DNA of 45,000 nucleotides from positions 1-45,000 of the forward strand of contig CACLTO010000001.1 in assembly GCA_902609915.1 (NCBI GenBank), written 5' to 3'. The notes beneath the pieces are model-generated. The model had not been told where the DNA came from and did no database searches. It was given only the letters and a program-made list of their open reading frames with translations. Shown in pieces: positions 34,103 to 44,801 of this stretch. Every line of letters begins with the position of its first letter. Position 1 is the stretch's first letter. The stretch comes from an uncultured Pelagibacteraceae bacterium. GTDB lineage: Bacteria; Pseudomonadota; Alphaproteobacteria; Pelagibacterales; Pelagibacteraceae. Made by a program: the position numbers and the translations under genes.

Positions 34103-35404
34103 ATGGGAATTAATTTATCAAACTTTTTAGCCTCAAAATCTCAAAATCGTAAAATGGGGCAATTTCAAGATCTTGATCATCTTGATGGTTTAGCAGTTTC
34201 CACAGTAAGTGCAAATCTATATAATTTTAACAGAGATGATCTAGTAATGTTTTATTTCCGTGAAGGAGCAAATTTTGCGTCAGTTTATACTCAGTCAAAA
34301 ATTTTATCAGAAAATATTAAGTGGAATTTAAATCAAAAAACTCAAAAAATTTTCTCACTTGTAATTAACACTAAAAATGCCAATTCATTCACAGGTGACC
34401 AAGGTTATAAAAGTATGCAACATATTGCAGACATGGTTTCTAAACAATTGACAGATAAACAAAAAGAAGATGAGGACGACCCTAAGATTATAAAGCCAAA
34501 AAATATTATCTTTGGCTGCACAGGCACGATTGGGGAAAAATTTCCAGAAGATAAAATAAAGTTTAAGATTCCAGATCTCATTAAAAATATTAAATATACA
34601 CAAAATAAATATATTTGGATGAAAGCAGCGTTAGGAATAATGACCACTGATACTCAACCCAAAATAGCAATGGAAGAATGCAAAATAGGAAATACAACAG
34701 TTAAGATTTATGGAATTGCAAAAGGTTCTGGTATGATTTATCCAAACATGGCAACAACATTAGGATATGTCTTTACAGATGCAAATATATCTAATGAGAT
34801 TTTAAAAAAGTTGCTCAAAAAAAATGTTGAAAATACTTTTAATGCTATTTCATGTGATGGAGATACTAGTACTAATGATATGATTACTATTTTTTCTACA
34901 GGTAAGGCAAAAAACTCATTGATAAAGACAGTTAATGATAAAAAAATTAAATTTTTTGATGTGTCTTTAAATAACGTCCTTTTAAATTTAGCAAAAAGAG
35001 TGGTAGCAGATGGTGAAGGAGCTTCAAAATTTGTAACTATAAATGTCTTAAATTCTAAAACTGAGCAAGATGCAAAAAAAATTTGTTTTTCAATTGCAAA
35101 TTCCCCTTTAGTAAAGACGGCTATAGCTGGTGAAGATCCAAATTGGGGAAGAATTATTATGGCATTAGGAAAATCCGGGTTAGATATAAATTTGAATAAA
35201 TTAACAATTAAATTTGGAGATCTAATGATAGTAAACAAAGGAAAAATTTTCAGTCAATACAATGAACTTGAGACAGTTAATTATATGAAAAGTTCAGATA
35301 TTAAAGTTATTATCGATATTGGAATGGGAAAAAAAAATTTTACTGTCTACACTATGGATTTAACTAAAAAGTATATAGATATTAATGCCGATTATAGAAG
35401 TTAA
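34103..35404 (+). CDS. argJ: glutamate N-acetyltransferase / ornithine acetyltransferase
   Basis: ArgJ recycles the acetyl group from N-acetylornithine to glutamate and is autocleaved at a conserved threonine. The nucleophile motif is visible as GIMTTDTQPK (about 180). The oxyanion-hole region GCTGTIGEKFP and the later GDTSTNDM are also present. The 433-residue length fits the uncut alpha-beta precursor. Its other pathway partners argD and argF are at 21.1-23.2 kb. It stands 65 bases from secA, in opposite directions. Confidence 0.93.
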   Translation: MGINLSNFLASKSQNRKMGQFQDLDHLDGLAVSTVSANLYNFNRDDLVMFYFREGANFASVYTQSKILSENIKWNLNQKTQKIFSLVINTKNANSFTGDQGYKSMQHIADMVSKQLTDKQKEDEDDPKIIKPKNIIFGCTGTIGEKFPEDKIKFKIPDLIKNIKYTQNKYIWMKAALGIMTTDTQPKIAMEECKIGNTTVKIYGIAKGSGMIYPNMATTLGYVFTDANISNEILKKLLKKNVENTFNAISCDGDTSTNDMITIFSTGKAKNSLIKTVNDKKIKFFDVSLNNVLLNLAKRVVADGEGASKFVTINVLNSKTEQDAKKICFSIANSPLVKTAIAGEDPNWGRIIMALGKSGLDINLNKLTIKFGDLMIVNKGKIFSQYNELETVNYMKSSDIKVIIDIGMGKKNFTVYTMDLTKKYIDINADYRS

Positions 35405-35444
35405 TTACATTGAAATTTTATTATTAGTAATTAAATAATCATTT

Positions 35445-35876
35445 ATGATTAAATACAACCTGTTGTGTAAAAAATGTGAACTAACTTTTGATAGTTGGTT
35501 TGCATCCTCGAAAGAATTTGACAAACTAAAGAAAAAAAAATTGATTAATTGTCATAGCTGCGGATCTTTAAAAGTGGAAAAAAATTTAATGGCACCTAAG
35601 TTAATGAATAAAACTTTAAGCCATAAGGATGAAAGAAAAGATTTACGCAAATATCAAAAGATCAAAAAGAAAATAAGTGAATACCAAAAATTCATCAAAA
35701 GTAATTTCGATTACGTAGGAGAAAATTTTGCATACGAAGCAAGATCAATTCACTACAATAATAAGAAAAGAGATAAAGGCATTTATGGAACAGCATCGAG
35801 AAAGGATTTAAAAGAACTTAAAGAAGAAGGTATTGATACCCAATTAATTCCCTGGGTAGAAAGTGAAAATAATTAA
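35445..35876 (+). CDS. DUF1178 family protein
   Basis: This 143-residue protein has an N-terminal zinc-ribbon-like pair, LLCKKCELTFDSWF and CHSCGS, then NLMAPKL. Its C-terminus carries the conserved EARSIHY and YGTASRKDLKELKEEGID. These are the hallmarks of DUF1178, a small family found in alpha- and betaproteobacteria with no firm function. Its stop shares TTAA (35873-35876) with the stop of ubiG on the other strand. Confidence 0.88.
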   Translation: MIKYNLLCKKCELTFDSWFASSKEFDKLKKKKLINCHSCGSLKVEKNLMAPKLMNKTLSHKDERKDLRKYQKIKKKISEYQKFIKSNFDYVGENFAYEARSIHYNNKKRDKGIYGTASRKDLKELKEEGIDTQLIPWVESENN

Positions 35877-36601
35877 TCCTTTATAAATTTTGTAATATAA
35901 TTAATCGATTTATCATTACTTATACTCCATTTGTTAGTTAGCACATTTAATTTCATGCCGTCTAATCTATCTAGTCTAAAATTATTTTTTTTAAGTATTG
36001 TAATTAACTCTTCAGGTTTTAAAAATTTTTCCCATTCATGGGTTCCTATTGGTAACCAACGTAAAATATATTCAGCTCCTATAATTGCAAAAAAATAAGA
36101 TTTTAAAGTTTTATTTAAAGTGGCAACAAACATAATTCCATTTTTTTTTAGAAGATTGCTGCAAGATTTCAAAAAAAAATTTACATCTTCAACATGCTCA
36201 ACAATTTCCATATTTAAGATTACATCAAATTTATCTTTTACATTTAATTTTTCAGGTGATGAGCAAATATAATTTATTTTAAGATTATTTTTTTTTGAGT
36301 GTAGTTTTGCAACTTTTATATTTTTTTCAGATGCATCAATTCCAGTTACTTCAGCTCCTAGTTTGCACATTGGCTCGGATAGTAAACCCCCACCACAACC
36401 AACATCTAAAATTCTTATATTTTTCAGAGGATTTTTTTTATTTTCTAACTGAAATGTTTTAATTATATTCTCTTTAATATATGAAATTCTGATAGGGTTA
36501 AATTTATGTAACGGTTTAAATTTTCCTTCTGGATTCCACCATTCTTCAGCAATTTTAGAAAATTTTTCTATTTCTTTTTTATTAATTGTGTTATTTTTCA
36601 T
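35873..36601 (-). CDS. ubiG: ubiquinone biosynthesis O-methyltransferase
   Basis: UbiG performs both O-methylations in ubiquinone synthesis. The 242-residue SAM-dependent enzyme begins with the family block EEWWNPEGKFKPLHKFNPIRISYI. It has the SAM-binding motif ILDVGCGGGLLSEPM and later NMEIVEHV. The C-terminal LPIGTHEWEKFLKPEEL is also typical. It is divergent from lysC, 68 bases away. Confidence 0.95.
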   Translation of the reverse strand: MKNNTINKKEIEKFSKIAEEWWNPEGKFKPLHKFNPIRISYIKENIIKTFQLENKKNPLKNIRILDVGCGGGLLSEPMCKLGAEVTGIDASEKNIKVAKLHSKKNNLKINYICSSPEKLNVKDKFDVILNMEIVEHVEDVNFFLKSCSNLLKKNGIMFVATLNKTLKSYFFAIIGAEYILRWLPIGTHEWEKFLKPEELITILKKNNFRLDRLDGMKLNVLTNKWSISNDKSINYITKFIKD

Positions 36602-36669
36602 TTGTAAGTTGACTTTATATTCAACATGTATTTATTCAATATTTTTTAAACATAATAGATAAACTTATC

Positions 36670-37881
36670 GTGAAAATTGTAGTATTAAAATTTGGTGGCA
36701 CTTCAGTCGGTACAATACAAAAAATAAAAAAAGTTGCTGATATAATTGCCAGTTATAAAAGAAAAAATTATAAAGTTATTGTGATTTCCTCAGCTATGAG
36801 TGGTGTGACAAATAATTTAATCAAAAAATCTTATCAAATTAGTGATAATTTTTCTGATGCAGAGCATGATATCCTTGTATCATCTGGTGAACAAATGGCC
36901 TGTTCATTTATTGCAGGAAGATTAATCCATAAAGGATATAAGTCTAGATCTTGGATATCGTGGCAGGTACCAATTATTACCGTAGGCCCTTATAAGAATG
37001 CAAGAATTAACCAAATTAATAAAAAAGAAATAATAAAATATTTAAGAGAAGGTGGTATACCAATAATTACTGGGTTCCAAGGAGTTAATTATGAAAATAG
37101 AATTACAACTATTGGACGAGGAGGATCAGATGCATCTGCAATTATGTTTGCAAAATTTTTTAAAGCTCAAAGATGTGTAATCTATACTGATGTTGAGGGA
37201 GTTTACACAACAGATCCTAATAAATTAAAGAAAGCAAAAAAAATCAAAGAAATTTCATATGAGGAAATGTTAGAGATGGCCTCACTTGGCGCTAAAGTTA
37301 TGCAGCCAGTTTCGATACAAGATGCGAGATTAAACAGAATTGATATTGAAGTAAGGTCATCTTACAAAAAAAAATCTGGGACTTTAATTACCAAAAAGTC
37401 TAATATAAATAGTAATAAGATTATTACTGGAATTTCGTCTACTCAAAATGACTCTAAGGTTTCACTTATCGGCGTAAGAGATAGACCAGGAGTAGCAGCA
37501 GCTATTTTCAAACCTTTATCACTGAATTCAATAAATGTTGACATGGTAGTTCAAAATATTTCTGCTAATGGAAAAGAAACAGATTTAACATTTACGATTA
37601 AGACGGAAGACTTGAATAAAACAAAAAAAATTATTCAACTAAACAAAAAAATCAATTTTAGAAAATTAATATTTGAGAAAAATGTTTCAAAAATCTCTAT
37701 TATTGGGGTTGGAATGATCACTACACCCGGTGTTACTTTTAGAATGTTCCAAACACTTGCTAATAAAAGGATTAATATTAAAGTAATTTCAACATCTGAA
37801 ATAAAAATTTCAGTTTTAATAGATAAAAAAAACTCTCAAAAAGCTTTAACTTCACTTCATAAGGAATTTGAATTAAATTAA
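36670..37881 (+). CDS. lysC: aspartate kinase
   Basis: LysC phosphorylates aspartate, the entry to lysine, threonine and methionine synthesis. It starts with GTG. The 403-residue protein has KFGGTSVGT at the N-terminus, [17 protein letters not shown] and [13 protein letters not shown] in the kinase domain, and two ACT domains from about residue 260 with [17 protein letters not shown] and [16 protein letters not shown]. Monofunctional, alphaproteobacterial type. IspG follows after five bases. Confidence 0.96.
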   Translation: MKIVVLKFGGTSVGTIQKIKKVADIIASYKRKNYKVIVISSAMSGVTNNLIKKSYQISDNFSDAEHDILVSSGEQMACSFIAGRLIHKGYKSRSWISWQVPIITVGPYKNARINQINKKEIIKYLREGGIPIITGFQGVNYENRITTIGRGGSDASAIMFAKFFKAQRCVIYTDVEGVYTTDPNKLKKAKKIKEISYEEMLEMASLGAKVMQPVSIQDARLNRIDIEVRSSYKKKSGTLITKKSNINSNKIITGISSTQNDSKVSLIGVRDRPGVAAAIFKPLSLNSINVDMVVQNISANGKETDLTFTIKTEDLNKTKKIIQLNKKINFRKLIFEKNVSKISIIGVGMITTPGVTFRMFQTLANKRINIKVISTSEIKISVLIDKKNSQKALTSLHKEFELN

Positions 37882-37886
37882 GAAAA

Positions 37887-38984
37887 ATGAGCATTAGACC
37901 TTTTAGAGACATCAAAAGAAGAAAAACAAAAGAAATTAATGTTGGAAATGTCAAAGTAGGAGGCAGCAATCCTATTACAGTACAATCAATGACCAATACT
38001 CTTACCACTGATATAAAGGCTACTATAAAACAAATAAATGAAATTCAAAGTGAGGGAGCTGATATAGTTAGAGTGTCTTGTCCAGATGAGTCATCATCTA
38101 AAGCATTAAAAGAGATTGTTAAACATGTTGATGTGCCTTTAGTTGCGGATATTCATTTTCACTATAAAAGAGCAATAGAGGCTGCTGAAAATGGAGCGAG
38201 TTGTTTAAGAATAAACCCTGGTAACATTGGAAATATTAACAAGATAAAAGAAGTAGTTAAAGCTGCACGTGATAATAATTGCTCAATTAGAGTTGGGGTT
38301 AATGCTGGTTCACTGGAAAAAGATATTTTAGAGAAATATAAAGAGCCGTGTCCAGAAGCCTTAGTTGAAAGTGCTTTAAGAAATATTAAGATTCTTGAGG
38401 ATGAAAATTTTGATAACTTAAAAATAAGCGTAAAATCATCAGATGTTTTTTTATCAATAGAAGCTTATCGTCAACTTTCTAAAGTCACTGATTATCCACT
38501 ACATTTAGGAATTACAGAGGCAGGTGGTTTTGTGCCAGGAAGTGTGAAGTCTTCAATAGGATTAGGCACATTACTTCTGGATGGCATTGGTGATACAATA
38601 AGAATTTCTTTGTCAGATAATCCTGTTGAGGAAGTCAAAATTGGAAATGAGATATTAAAATCCTTAAATTTAAGAGAAAGAGGAGTAAAAATTATCTCAT
38701 GTCCCTCATGTGCAAGACAAGGGTTTAAAGTCATTGAAACTGTAAAAATCTTAGAGGAAAAACTTTCACATATCAAAACCCCAATTACCCTCTCAGTGAT
38801 TGGCTGTGTAGTCAATGGTCCAGGGGAAGCTGCTATGACTGATGTAGGTATTACTGGGGGCCAAAAAGGAAACAATATGCTTTATTTATCAGGAGTGCAG
38901 TCAGAAAAAGTTTTAACAAAAGACATGATAGATAAGATTGTAGTAGAAGTTGAAAAAAAGGCATCAAAATTAATTGATAAATAA
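37887..38984 (+). CDS. ispG: 4-hydroxy-3-methylbut-2-enyl diphosphate synthase
   Basis: IspG (GcpE) makes HMBPP in the MEP isoprenoid pathway and carries a 4Fe-4S cluster. The 365-residue protein shows [43 protein letters not shown], and the cluster cysteines in SCPSCARQ and [11 protein letters not shown] near the C-terminus. Length is standard for the short bacterial form. The stop precedes the prfA start by a single base. Confidence 0.96.
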   Translation: MSIRPFRDIKRRKTKEINVGNVKVGGSNPITVQSMTNTLTTDIKATIKQINEIQSEGADIVRVSCPDESSSKALKEIVKHVDVPLVADIHFHYKRAIEAAENGASCLRINPGNIGNINKIKEVVKAARDNNCSIRVGVNAGSLEKDILEKYKEPCPEALVESALRNIKILEDENFDNLKISVKSSDVFLSIEAYRQLSKVTDYPLHLGITEAGGFVPGSVKSSIGLGTLLLDGIGDTIRISLSDNPVEEVKIGNEILKSLNLRERGVKIISCPSCARQGFKVIETVKILEEKLSHIKTPITLSVIGCVVNGPGEAAMTDVGITGGQKGNNMLYLSGVQSEKVLTKDMIDKIVVEVEKKASKLIDK

Positions 38985-38985
38985 T

Positions 38986-40059
38986 ATGATTCCACTTAAG
39001 ACGATAGAAGAACTGATTAAAAAACACTCATTACTTGAAAAAGACTTATCTTCAGGAAAAATAGATAAAAAATTTTTTGCTGAGAAATCAAAAGAATATG
39101 CAGATTTAAATGAAATTGTTAAAGACGCAAAAAAATACTCTTCATACGAAAAGGAGAGATTAGAAATACAAAAAATCCTAGATGATAAAAATTCAGACAC
39201 AGAATTAATTAAAATGGCAGAGGTAGAATTAAATGATTTGAAGTTAGAAAAAGAGAATAATGAGAAAAAACTTAAATTATTTTTATTACCCAAAGATGAG
39301 GCTGATAAAAAAAATGCAATAATCGAAATAAGAGCTGGAACTGGTGGTCTGGAGGCTAGTTTATTTGCATCAGATCTTTTTAAAATGTATGAAAAGATAA
39401 GTCATAAAAAGAAATGGATTGTAGAATTAATCTCTATTTCTAGGAGTGAGGCAGGTGGTTTAAAAGAAGTAATAGCCTCAATCAAAGGAAATAATATTTA
39501 CTCAACTTTAAAATATGAAAGTGGTGTTCATCGAGTTCAAAGAGTACCTAACACAGAAACTCAGGGAAGGGTTCACACATCAGCAGCAACAGTTGCTGTA
39601 TTACCTGAAGCAGAAGAGGTTGATTTAAAAATAAATGAGACTGATTTAAGAATTGACGTTTTTAGAGCTGGAGGACCTGGAGGACAATCAGTAAATACCA
39701 CTGATAGCGCAGTAAGAATAACGCATGTTCCAACAGGAATATCTGTTTCACAACAAGATGAAAAATCTCAACACAAAAATAAAGCTAAGGGGATGAAAAT
39801 ATTAAGAGCAAGATTATATGAACTAGAAAGATCAAGAATTGAAAAAGAAAGATCAAAAGATAGAAAAAATAAAATTGGAACTGGTGATAGATCAGAAAGG
39901 ATTAGAACATACAACTTTCCACAAGGTAGAGTTACAGACCATAGAATAAACTTAACTTTACATAAGTTAGAGGAGTTTCTTGAAGGAGAAATTTTTGATG
40001 AAATGATAGAGGCTTTAACTTTACAAGCTCAAGAAGAAAGATTAGGAACACTGAAATAA
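38986..40059 (+). CDS. prfA: peptide chain release factor 1
   Basis: RF1 ends translation at UAA and UAG. From the ATG at 38986 it has 357 residues; a TTG 12 bases upstream is in frame but inside ispG. The GGQ motif lies in [19 protein letters not shown], and the anticodon-like PxT appears as PNT in [20 protein letters not shown]. Its methyltransferase prmC starts directly after the stop with no gap. Confidence 0.96.
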   Translation: MIPLKTIEELIKKHSLLEKDLSSGKIDKKFFAEKSKEYADLNEIVKDAKKYSSYEKERLEIQKILDDKNSDTELIKMAEVELNDLKLEKENNEKKLKLFLLPKDEADKKNAIIEIRAGTGGLEASLFASDLFKMYEKISHKKKWIVELISISRSEAGGLKEVIASIKGNNIYSTLKYESGVHRVQRVPNTETQGRVHTSAATVAVLPEAEEVDLKINETDLRIDVFRAGGPGGQSVNTTDSAVRITHVPTGISVSQQDEKSQHKNKAKGMKILRARLYELERSRIEKERSKDRKNKIGTGDRSERIRTYNFPQGRVTDHRINLTLHKLEEFLEGEIFDEMIEALTLQAQEERLGTLK

Positions 40060-40902
40060 ATGAATATTGAAAAAGCAATAAAGGAGGCATCACAAAGTTT
40101 AATTAAGGAAAAAATTAAATCTGCTTTATTAGACAGTGAAGTTTTGATGTCAAAAGTATTGAAGAAAGATAGAAAGTTTCTAATAATGAACTCTGAAGAA
40201 GAGATATCTGATAATAATTATAAAAATTTTAGAAAACTAATAGCTAGTCGTTTAAAAAAAAAACCTATCGCTTATTTGACTGGGGTAAAGTCTTTCTGGA
40301 AATATGAATTTATGATAAATGAGAAAGTTTTAATACCAAGACCTGAAACAGAGCTTTTAATTGAACAAGTCTTAGAAAATTACAAAAATAAGGAAAAGGT
40401 TAATTTTTTAGAAATAGGAACTGGTTCTGGATGTATTATTTTGTCAATTTTAAAAGAAAAAAAGTCTTTTTTGGGAAAAGGAATAGATGTAAGCAAAGAT
40501 AGCCTAAAAGTTTGTAGAGTAAATGCAAATAAACTTGGCTTAAGTTCTAGATTAAAATTATTTAAATCAGATATTGACAATTTCTTATTAGGCAAATATG
40601 ATTTAGTAGTTTCTAATCCTCCGTATGTTAAAATTTTAGATTTTAAAAACTTGGATGATGATGTTGTAAAATATGAGCCAAAAAAAGCTCTTGATGGTGG
40701 GTTAGATGGCTTAACAGCGATTAGAAAAGTAATTAAAAAATCATCTGAACTGATAAAGAATAATGGCAAATTAATTTTAGAAATTGCCCACGATCAAAAA
40801 AACGAGGTAAAAAAAATATTAATAAGAAATAATTTTTACATTAATAAAATTGCGAAAGATTTTGCTAAAAAAGATAGATGTATAATAAGTACTAAAATTT
40901 AA
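40060..40902 (+). CDS. prmC: release factor glutamine methyltransferase
   Basis: PrmC methylates the GGQ glutamine of RF1 and RF2. The 280-residue protein has the N-terminal helical domain with AYLTGVKSFW, the start of the catalytic domain IPRPETELLIE, the SAM motif FLEIGTGSGCIIL, and the catalytic NPPY in VVSNPPYVKI. It is immediately downstream of prfA, the usual pairing. Confidence 0.95.
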   Translation: MNIEKAIKEASQSLIKEKIKSALLDSEVLMSKVLKKDRKFLIMNSEEEISDNNYKNFRKLIASRLKKKPIAYLTGVKSFWKYEFMINEKVLIPRPETELLIEQVLENYKNKEKVNFLEIGTGSGCIILSILKEKKSFLGKGIDVSKDSLKVCRVNANKLGLSSRLKLFKSDIDNFLLGKYDLVVSNPPYVKILDFKNLDDDVVKYEPKKALDGGLDGLTAIRKVIKKSSELIKNNGKLILEIAHDQKNEVKKILIRNNFYINKIAKDFAKKDRCIISTKI

Positions 40903-40911
40903 TTTATAAAA

Positions 40912-41295
40912 ATGGTTACATTCAGAAATAATAATAATCGAAGAAATAACTTTAGAAGAAATGATAGAAATTTTAAATCTAATGATAGAAATAAATTTAG
41001 TTCAAATTTTTCTAGCAATGATAGTTTTCAAAGAAAGATGCCTGGTAGAAACAACCACAATGCATCGAAACTAATTGAGAAATATAGTAACCTCGCAAGA
41101 GAAGCCTTATCAAGTGGAGATAAAATACTATCAGAAAATTATTTGCAACATGCTGATCATTTTATGAGAGTTTTGAGTGAGAGAGAATTACAAAAAAAGA
41201 ATATTTCATCGGGCGAAAACCTAGCCACTTCTCGAGAAAATATCATAGATACAAATAAAGATAAATTAGAAATCAAAAATAGTTTAGATCAATAA
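40912..41295 (+). CDS. DUF4167 domain protein
   Basis: A 127-residue protein. The first 45 residues are almost only Asn, Arg, Phe, Lys and Ser (FRNNNNRRNNFRRNDRNFK and similar), likely disordered and RNA- or DNA-binding. The conserved DUF4167 block follows, ASKLIEKYSNLAREALSSGD, with YLQHADHFMRVL. This gene is found next to prfA-prmC in many alphaproteobacteria. The function is not established. Confidence 0.88.
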   Translation: MVTFRNNNNRRNNFRRNDRNFKSNDRNKFSSNFSSNDSFQRKMPGRNNHNASKLIEKYSNLAREALSSGDKILSENYLQHADHFMRVLSERELQKKNISSGENLATSRENIIDTNKDKLEIKNSLDQ

Positions 41296-41308
41296 GTACT
41301 AGCTGAAA

Positions 41309-42601
41309 TTAATTATAACCGATAATTTTCTCAGATTTTAGTACATTTAATTTGATTTTCTTAGTCTCAAAAATTTTTCTTTCATCTCCTTTCAAAACTT
41401 TTCCCGAAGGAAGTTTTAAAGTTTGAGAATTGACTTTTTTTCCATTTATTAAAACTTCATAATGCAAATGTGGTCCAGTTGATTTACCGGTTGAACCTAC
41501 ATATCCAATTGTTTGACCTTGTTTAACTCTAACACCATTTCTAATACCTTTTGCAAACTTCGACATATGAGCATAAATTGTTTGATAAGTAGAGTTGTGT
41601 TTTATCACTACACAATTTCCTCCGCCTCCACACCATCCAGCTTTTTTTATAATTCCAGAGCCAGAAGCCATAATAGGTGTACCCATTGGCGCAGCAAAAT
41701 CTGTTCCCCTATGCATTTTGTTAAAACCATCTATTGGATGTTTTCTCATTCCAAAAGGTGAAGAGAGCCTAGCCCCATTAATTGGAGTCTTCATTAAAGC
41801 TTTTCGAATACTTTTACCATTTTTATCATAATGCCCAATGCTCCCCTCTTTGTCAAAAAAATATAAAGAATTATCTTCTCCACTTAATATTAAATTTGCA
41901 AATAAGATATTACCTGTTTCTACAATTTTTTTTTCTTCATCCATGAATGCCTCATACATGATTTGAAATTTATCAAGTTTTCTTATGTCTCTTTGAAAGT
42001 CTACCTGAAATCCATAAATCTTTGCAAAGTCTAAAATTATATTAATTGGTATCGTTCGATCTATTGCAGATTTATATAAACTAAGCGATATTATATTCTC
42101 TTTATAAACTACCTCTTTTCTTAACTTAGTTAACACAATTTCTTCTTTAAAATTCTTACTTTCTAAATCTTGAGTTAAAATTATCTTTTCTTTATTCGAA
42201 ACTTGAAATAAGAATTCTTTTAAAGAGTCATTAGTTTGATCAATTGTAAAATAAATTTTTTGATTAGTATTTAAGTTATTTAAGTTTATTTTCTTTGAAA
42301 GTTTTTTTTTTATAATTTTAATTTCATCTTTGTTTAGACTATACTGATTAAGTATACTGTCAAAAGTATCTCCAAATTCTATTTTGTGTGAAATTTTCTT
42401 AAATCTTGGTTCAAATTTACTAAAAATATGGTTTAGTGTTTTTTTGAAATAGATATTTTCTACAATTTCTTTGTAGTTATTTGCAGTTTTCTTTTTAGAA
42501 TAGTTATGGTAAGCTGTAGAAATTATTGTTATTGTAAGTACTGCGAAAAGTAAAAAAATCTCATTTTTAATTTTAATTTTTGTTTTTAATCTCTGAAACA
42601 T
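41309..42601 (-). CDS. M23 family metallopeptidase (MepM-like)
   Basis: This 430-residue protein has one N-terminal membrane segment (about 14-30). A long periplasmic linker with a degenerate LysM-like region follows (about 70-110), then a C-terminal LytM/M23 domain. The zinc ligands are visible: HRGTDFAAP (H-x-x-x-D), the His in YAHMSKFA, and GPHLHYEV (H-x-H). Such enzymes cut peptidoglycan cross-bridges. All ligands are present, so it should be active and not an EnvC/NlpD-type activator. It is divergent from the rRNA operon. Confidence 0.9.
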   Translation of the reverse strand: MFQRLKTKIKIKNEIFLLFAVLTITIISTAYHNYSKKKTANNYKEIVENIYFKKTLNHIFSKFEPRFKKISHKIEFGDTFDSILNQYSLNKDEIKIIKKKLSKKINLNNLNTNQKIYFTIDQTNDSLKEFLFQVSNKEKIILTQDLESKNFKEEIVLTKLRKEVVYKENIISLSLYKSAIDRTIPINIILDFAKIYGFQVDFQRDIRKLDKFQIMYEAFMDEEKKIVETGNILFANLILSGEDNSLYFFDKEGSIGHYDKNGKSIRKALMKTPINGARLSSPFGMRKHPIDGFNKMHRGTDFAAPMGTPIMASGSGIIKKAGWCGGGGNCVVIKHNSTYQTIYAHMSKFAKGIRNGVRVKQGQTIGYVGSTGKSTGPHLHYEVLINGKKVNSQTLKLPSGKVLKGDERKIFETKKIKLNVLKSEKIIGYN

Positions 42602-42623
42602 TAAATTTTTTTTGAATTTTTAA

Positions 42624-42651
42624 GTATTACTCGAACAATCAAAAAAATCAA
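42624..42651 (-). promoter_or_regulatory. possible promoter of the M23 peptidase gene
   Basis: On the reverse strand TTGATT (42651-42646) and TAATAC (42629-42624) lie 16 bases apart, about 22 bases before the start codon. It is a moderate match in AT-rich sequence. Confidence 0.35.
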
Positions 42652-42822
42652 AAAAAGTCGCTAAAATCAGTCTTTTTTTAATGATTTTTTATCCTTAAAT
42701 GCTTGATTTCCTAAATTTTTAGCCTATAAGCATCAAACTTTCTCTAAAATACTTGTAATTACAATTATAATAAGAGATTTATTGAGTTTTTTTGCTCAAT
42801 TAGCTATTTAAAATGTTAATAT

Positions 42823-42848
42823 TTAAGAAGAGAAGTGTGGACGGTTAA
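42823..42848 (+). other. 5' arm of the pre-16S processing stem
   Basis: This segment is complementary to 44461-44486 downstream of 16S at 25 of 26 positions (two G-U pairs, one U-U mismatch). It is the kind of long duplex cut by RNase III to release pre-16S rRNA. Confidence 0.8.
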
Positions 42849-42933
42849 GGTTACCAAAATTTGTCGTACACACTTCAACATTATATAAATTTTATTCTTA
42901 GAATTTATATAGAAGCTAGTGTGCGCCGTTTTT

Positions 42934-44410
<1,477 letters not shown>

Positions 44411-44460
44411 AAGGATGAGTAAAAGTAAAATTTTGCTCTAAATAATATACACGGTTAATG

Positions 44461-44486
44461 TTGACCGTCCTCATTTCTCTTCTTAA
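44461..44486 (+). other. 3' arm of the pre-16S processing stem
   Basis: Pairs with 42823-42848 over 25 of 26 positions. It lies 50 bases after the 16S end and 21 bases before tRNA-Ile. A boxA-like TGCTCTAAAT is at 44434-44443, between 16S and this arm. Confidence 0.8.
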
Positions 44487-44507
44487 GTTAGTGTTTTTCT
44501 TGCATCG

Positions 44508-44584
44508 GGGCCGGTAGCTCAGTTGGTTAGAGCACACCCTTGATAAGGGTGGGGTCGAAAGTTCGAGTCTTTCTCGGCCCACCA
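44508..44584 (+). tRNA. tRNA-Ile (GAT)
   Basis: GGGCCGG pairs with TCGGCCC, discriminator A and CCA are encoded, and the anticodon stem CCCTT/AAGGG-type loop holds TTGATAA with anticodon GAT. It sits in the 16S-23S spacer at its usual place before tRNA-Ala. Confidence 0.96.
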
Positions 44585-44596
44585 ATCTAAGATTAA

Positions 44597-44672
44597 GGGG
44601 GATTAGCTCAGCTGGGAGAGCGCCTGATTTGCATTCAGGAGGTCAGCGGTTCGATCCCGCTATCCTCCACCA
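44597..44672 (+). tRNA. tRNA-Ala (TGC)
   Basis: GGGGGAT pairs with ATCCTCC, CCA is encoded, and the anticodon stem CCTGA/TCAGG holds TTTGCAT with anticodon TGC. It lies 12 bases after tRNA-Ile in the rRNA spacer. Confidence 0.96.
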
Positions 44673-44728
44673 AACACTTAGTTATATAAATCGTAAATTA
44701 TGAAATAATAATATCAATATCTATATCC

Positions 44729-44758
44729 GAACATTAGTAATGTTATTAGCTAATGTTC
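44729..44758 (+). repeat. inverted repeat in the 16S-23S spacer
   Basis: GAACATTAG (44729-44737) pairs perfectly with CTAATGTTC (44750-44758). A second copy of TAATGTT at 44739-44745 can pair with the same left arm, so two hairpins compete. Confidence 0.6.
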
Positions 44759-44778
44759 ATATTAAAAATTTGATTCAA

Positions 44779-44797
44779 CACAGAATTTTTTTCTGTG
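44779..44797 (+). other. hairpin just upstream of 23S
   Basis: CACAGAA (44779-44785) and TTCTGTG (44791-44797) form a perfect 7-base-pair stem with a T5 loop. TTGATT (44770-44775) and AATCAA (44803-44808) can extend it around the 23S 5' end. It is probably a processing signal. Confidence 0.5.
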
Positions 44798-44801
44798 CAT
44801 A

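Larger units (their letters stand above)
42602..42933 (+). promoter_or_regulatory. rRNA operon promoter and leader region
   Basis: No gene is seen in these 332 bases. TATAAT at 42766-42771 is the best -10 for the operon; it is preceded by the perfect palindrome TTGTAATTACAA (42753-42764), and no good -35 is evident. The leader then holds a hairpin ATTGAG/CTCAAT (42781-42800), a boxA-like TGCTCAATTA (42793-42802), the 5' arm of the long pre-16S stem (42823-42848), a local hairpin GAAGTGTG/CACACTTC (42832-42839 with 42869-42876), and a third hairpin ATATAAATT/AATTTATAT (42883-42910). Confidence 0.55.
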
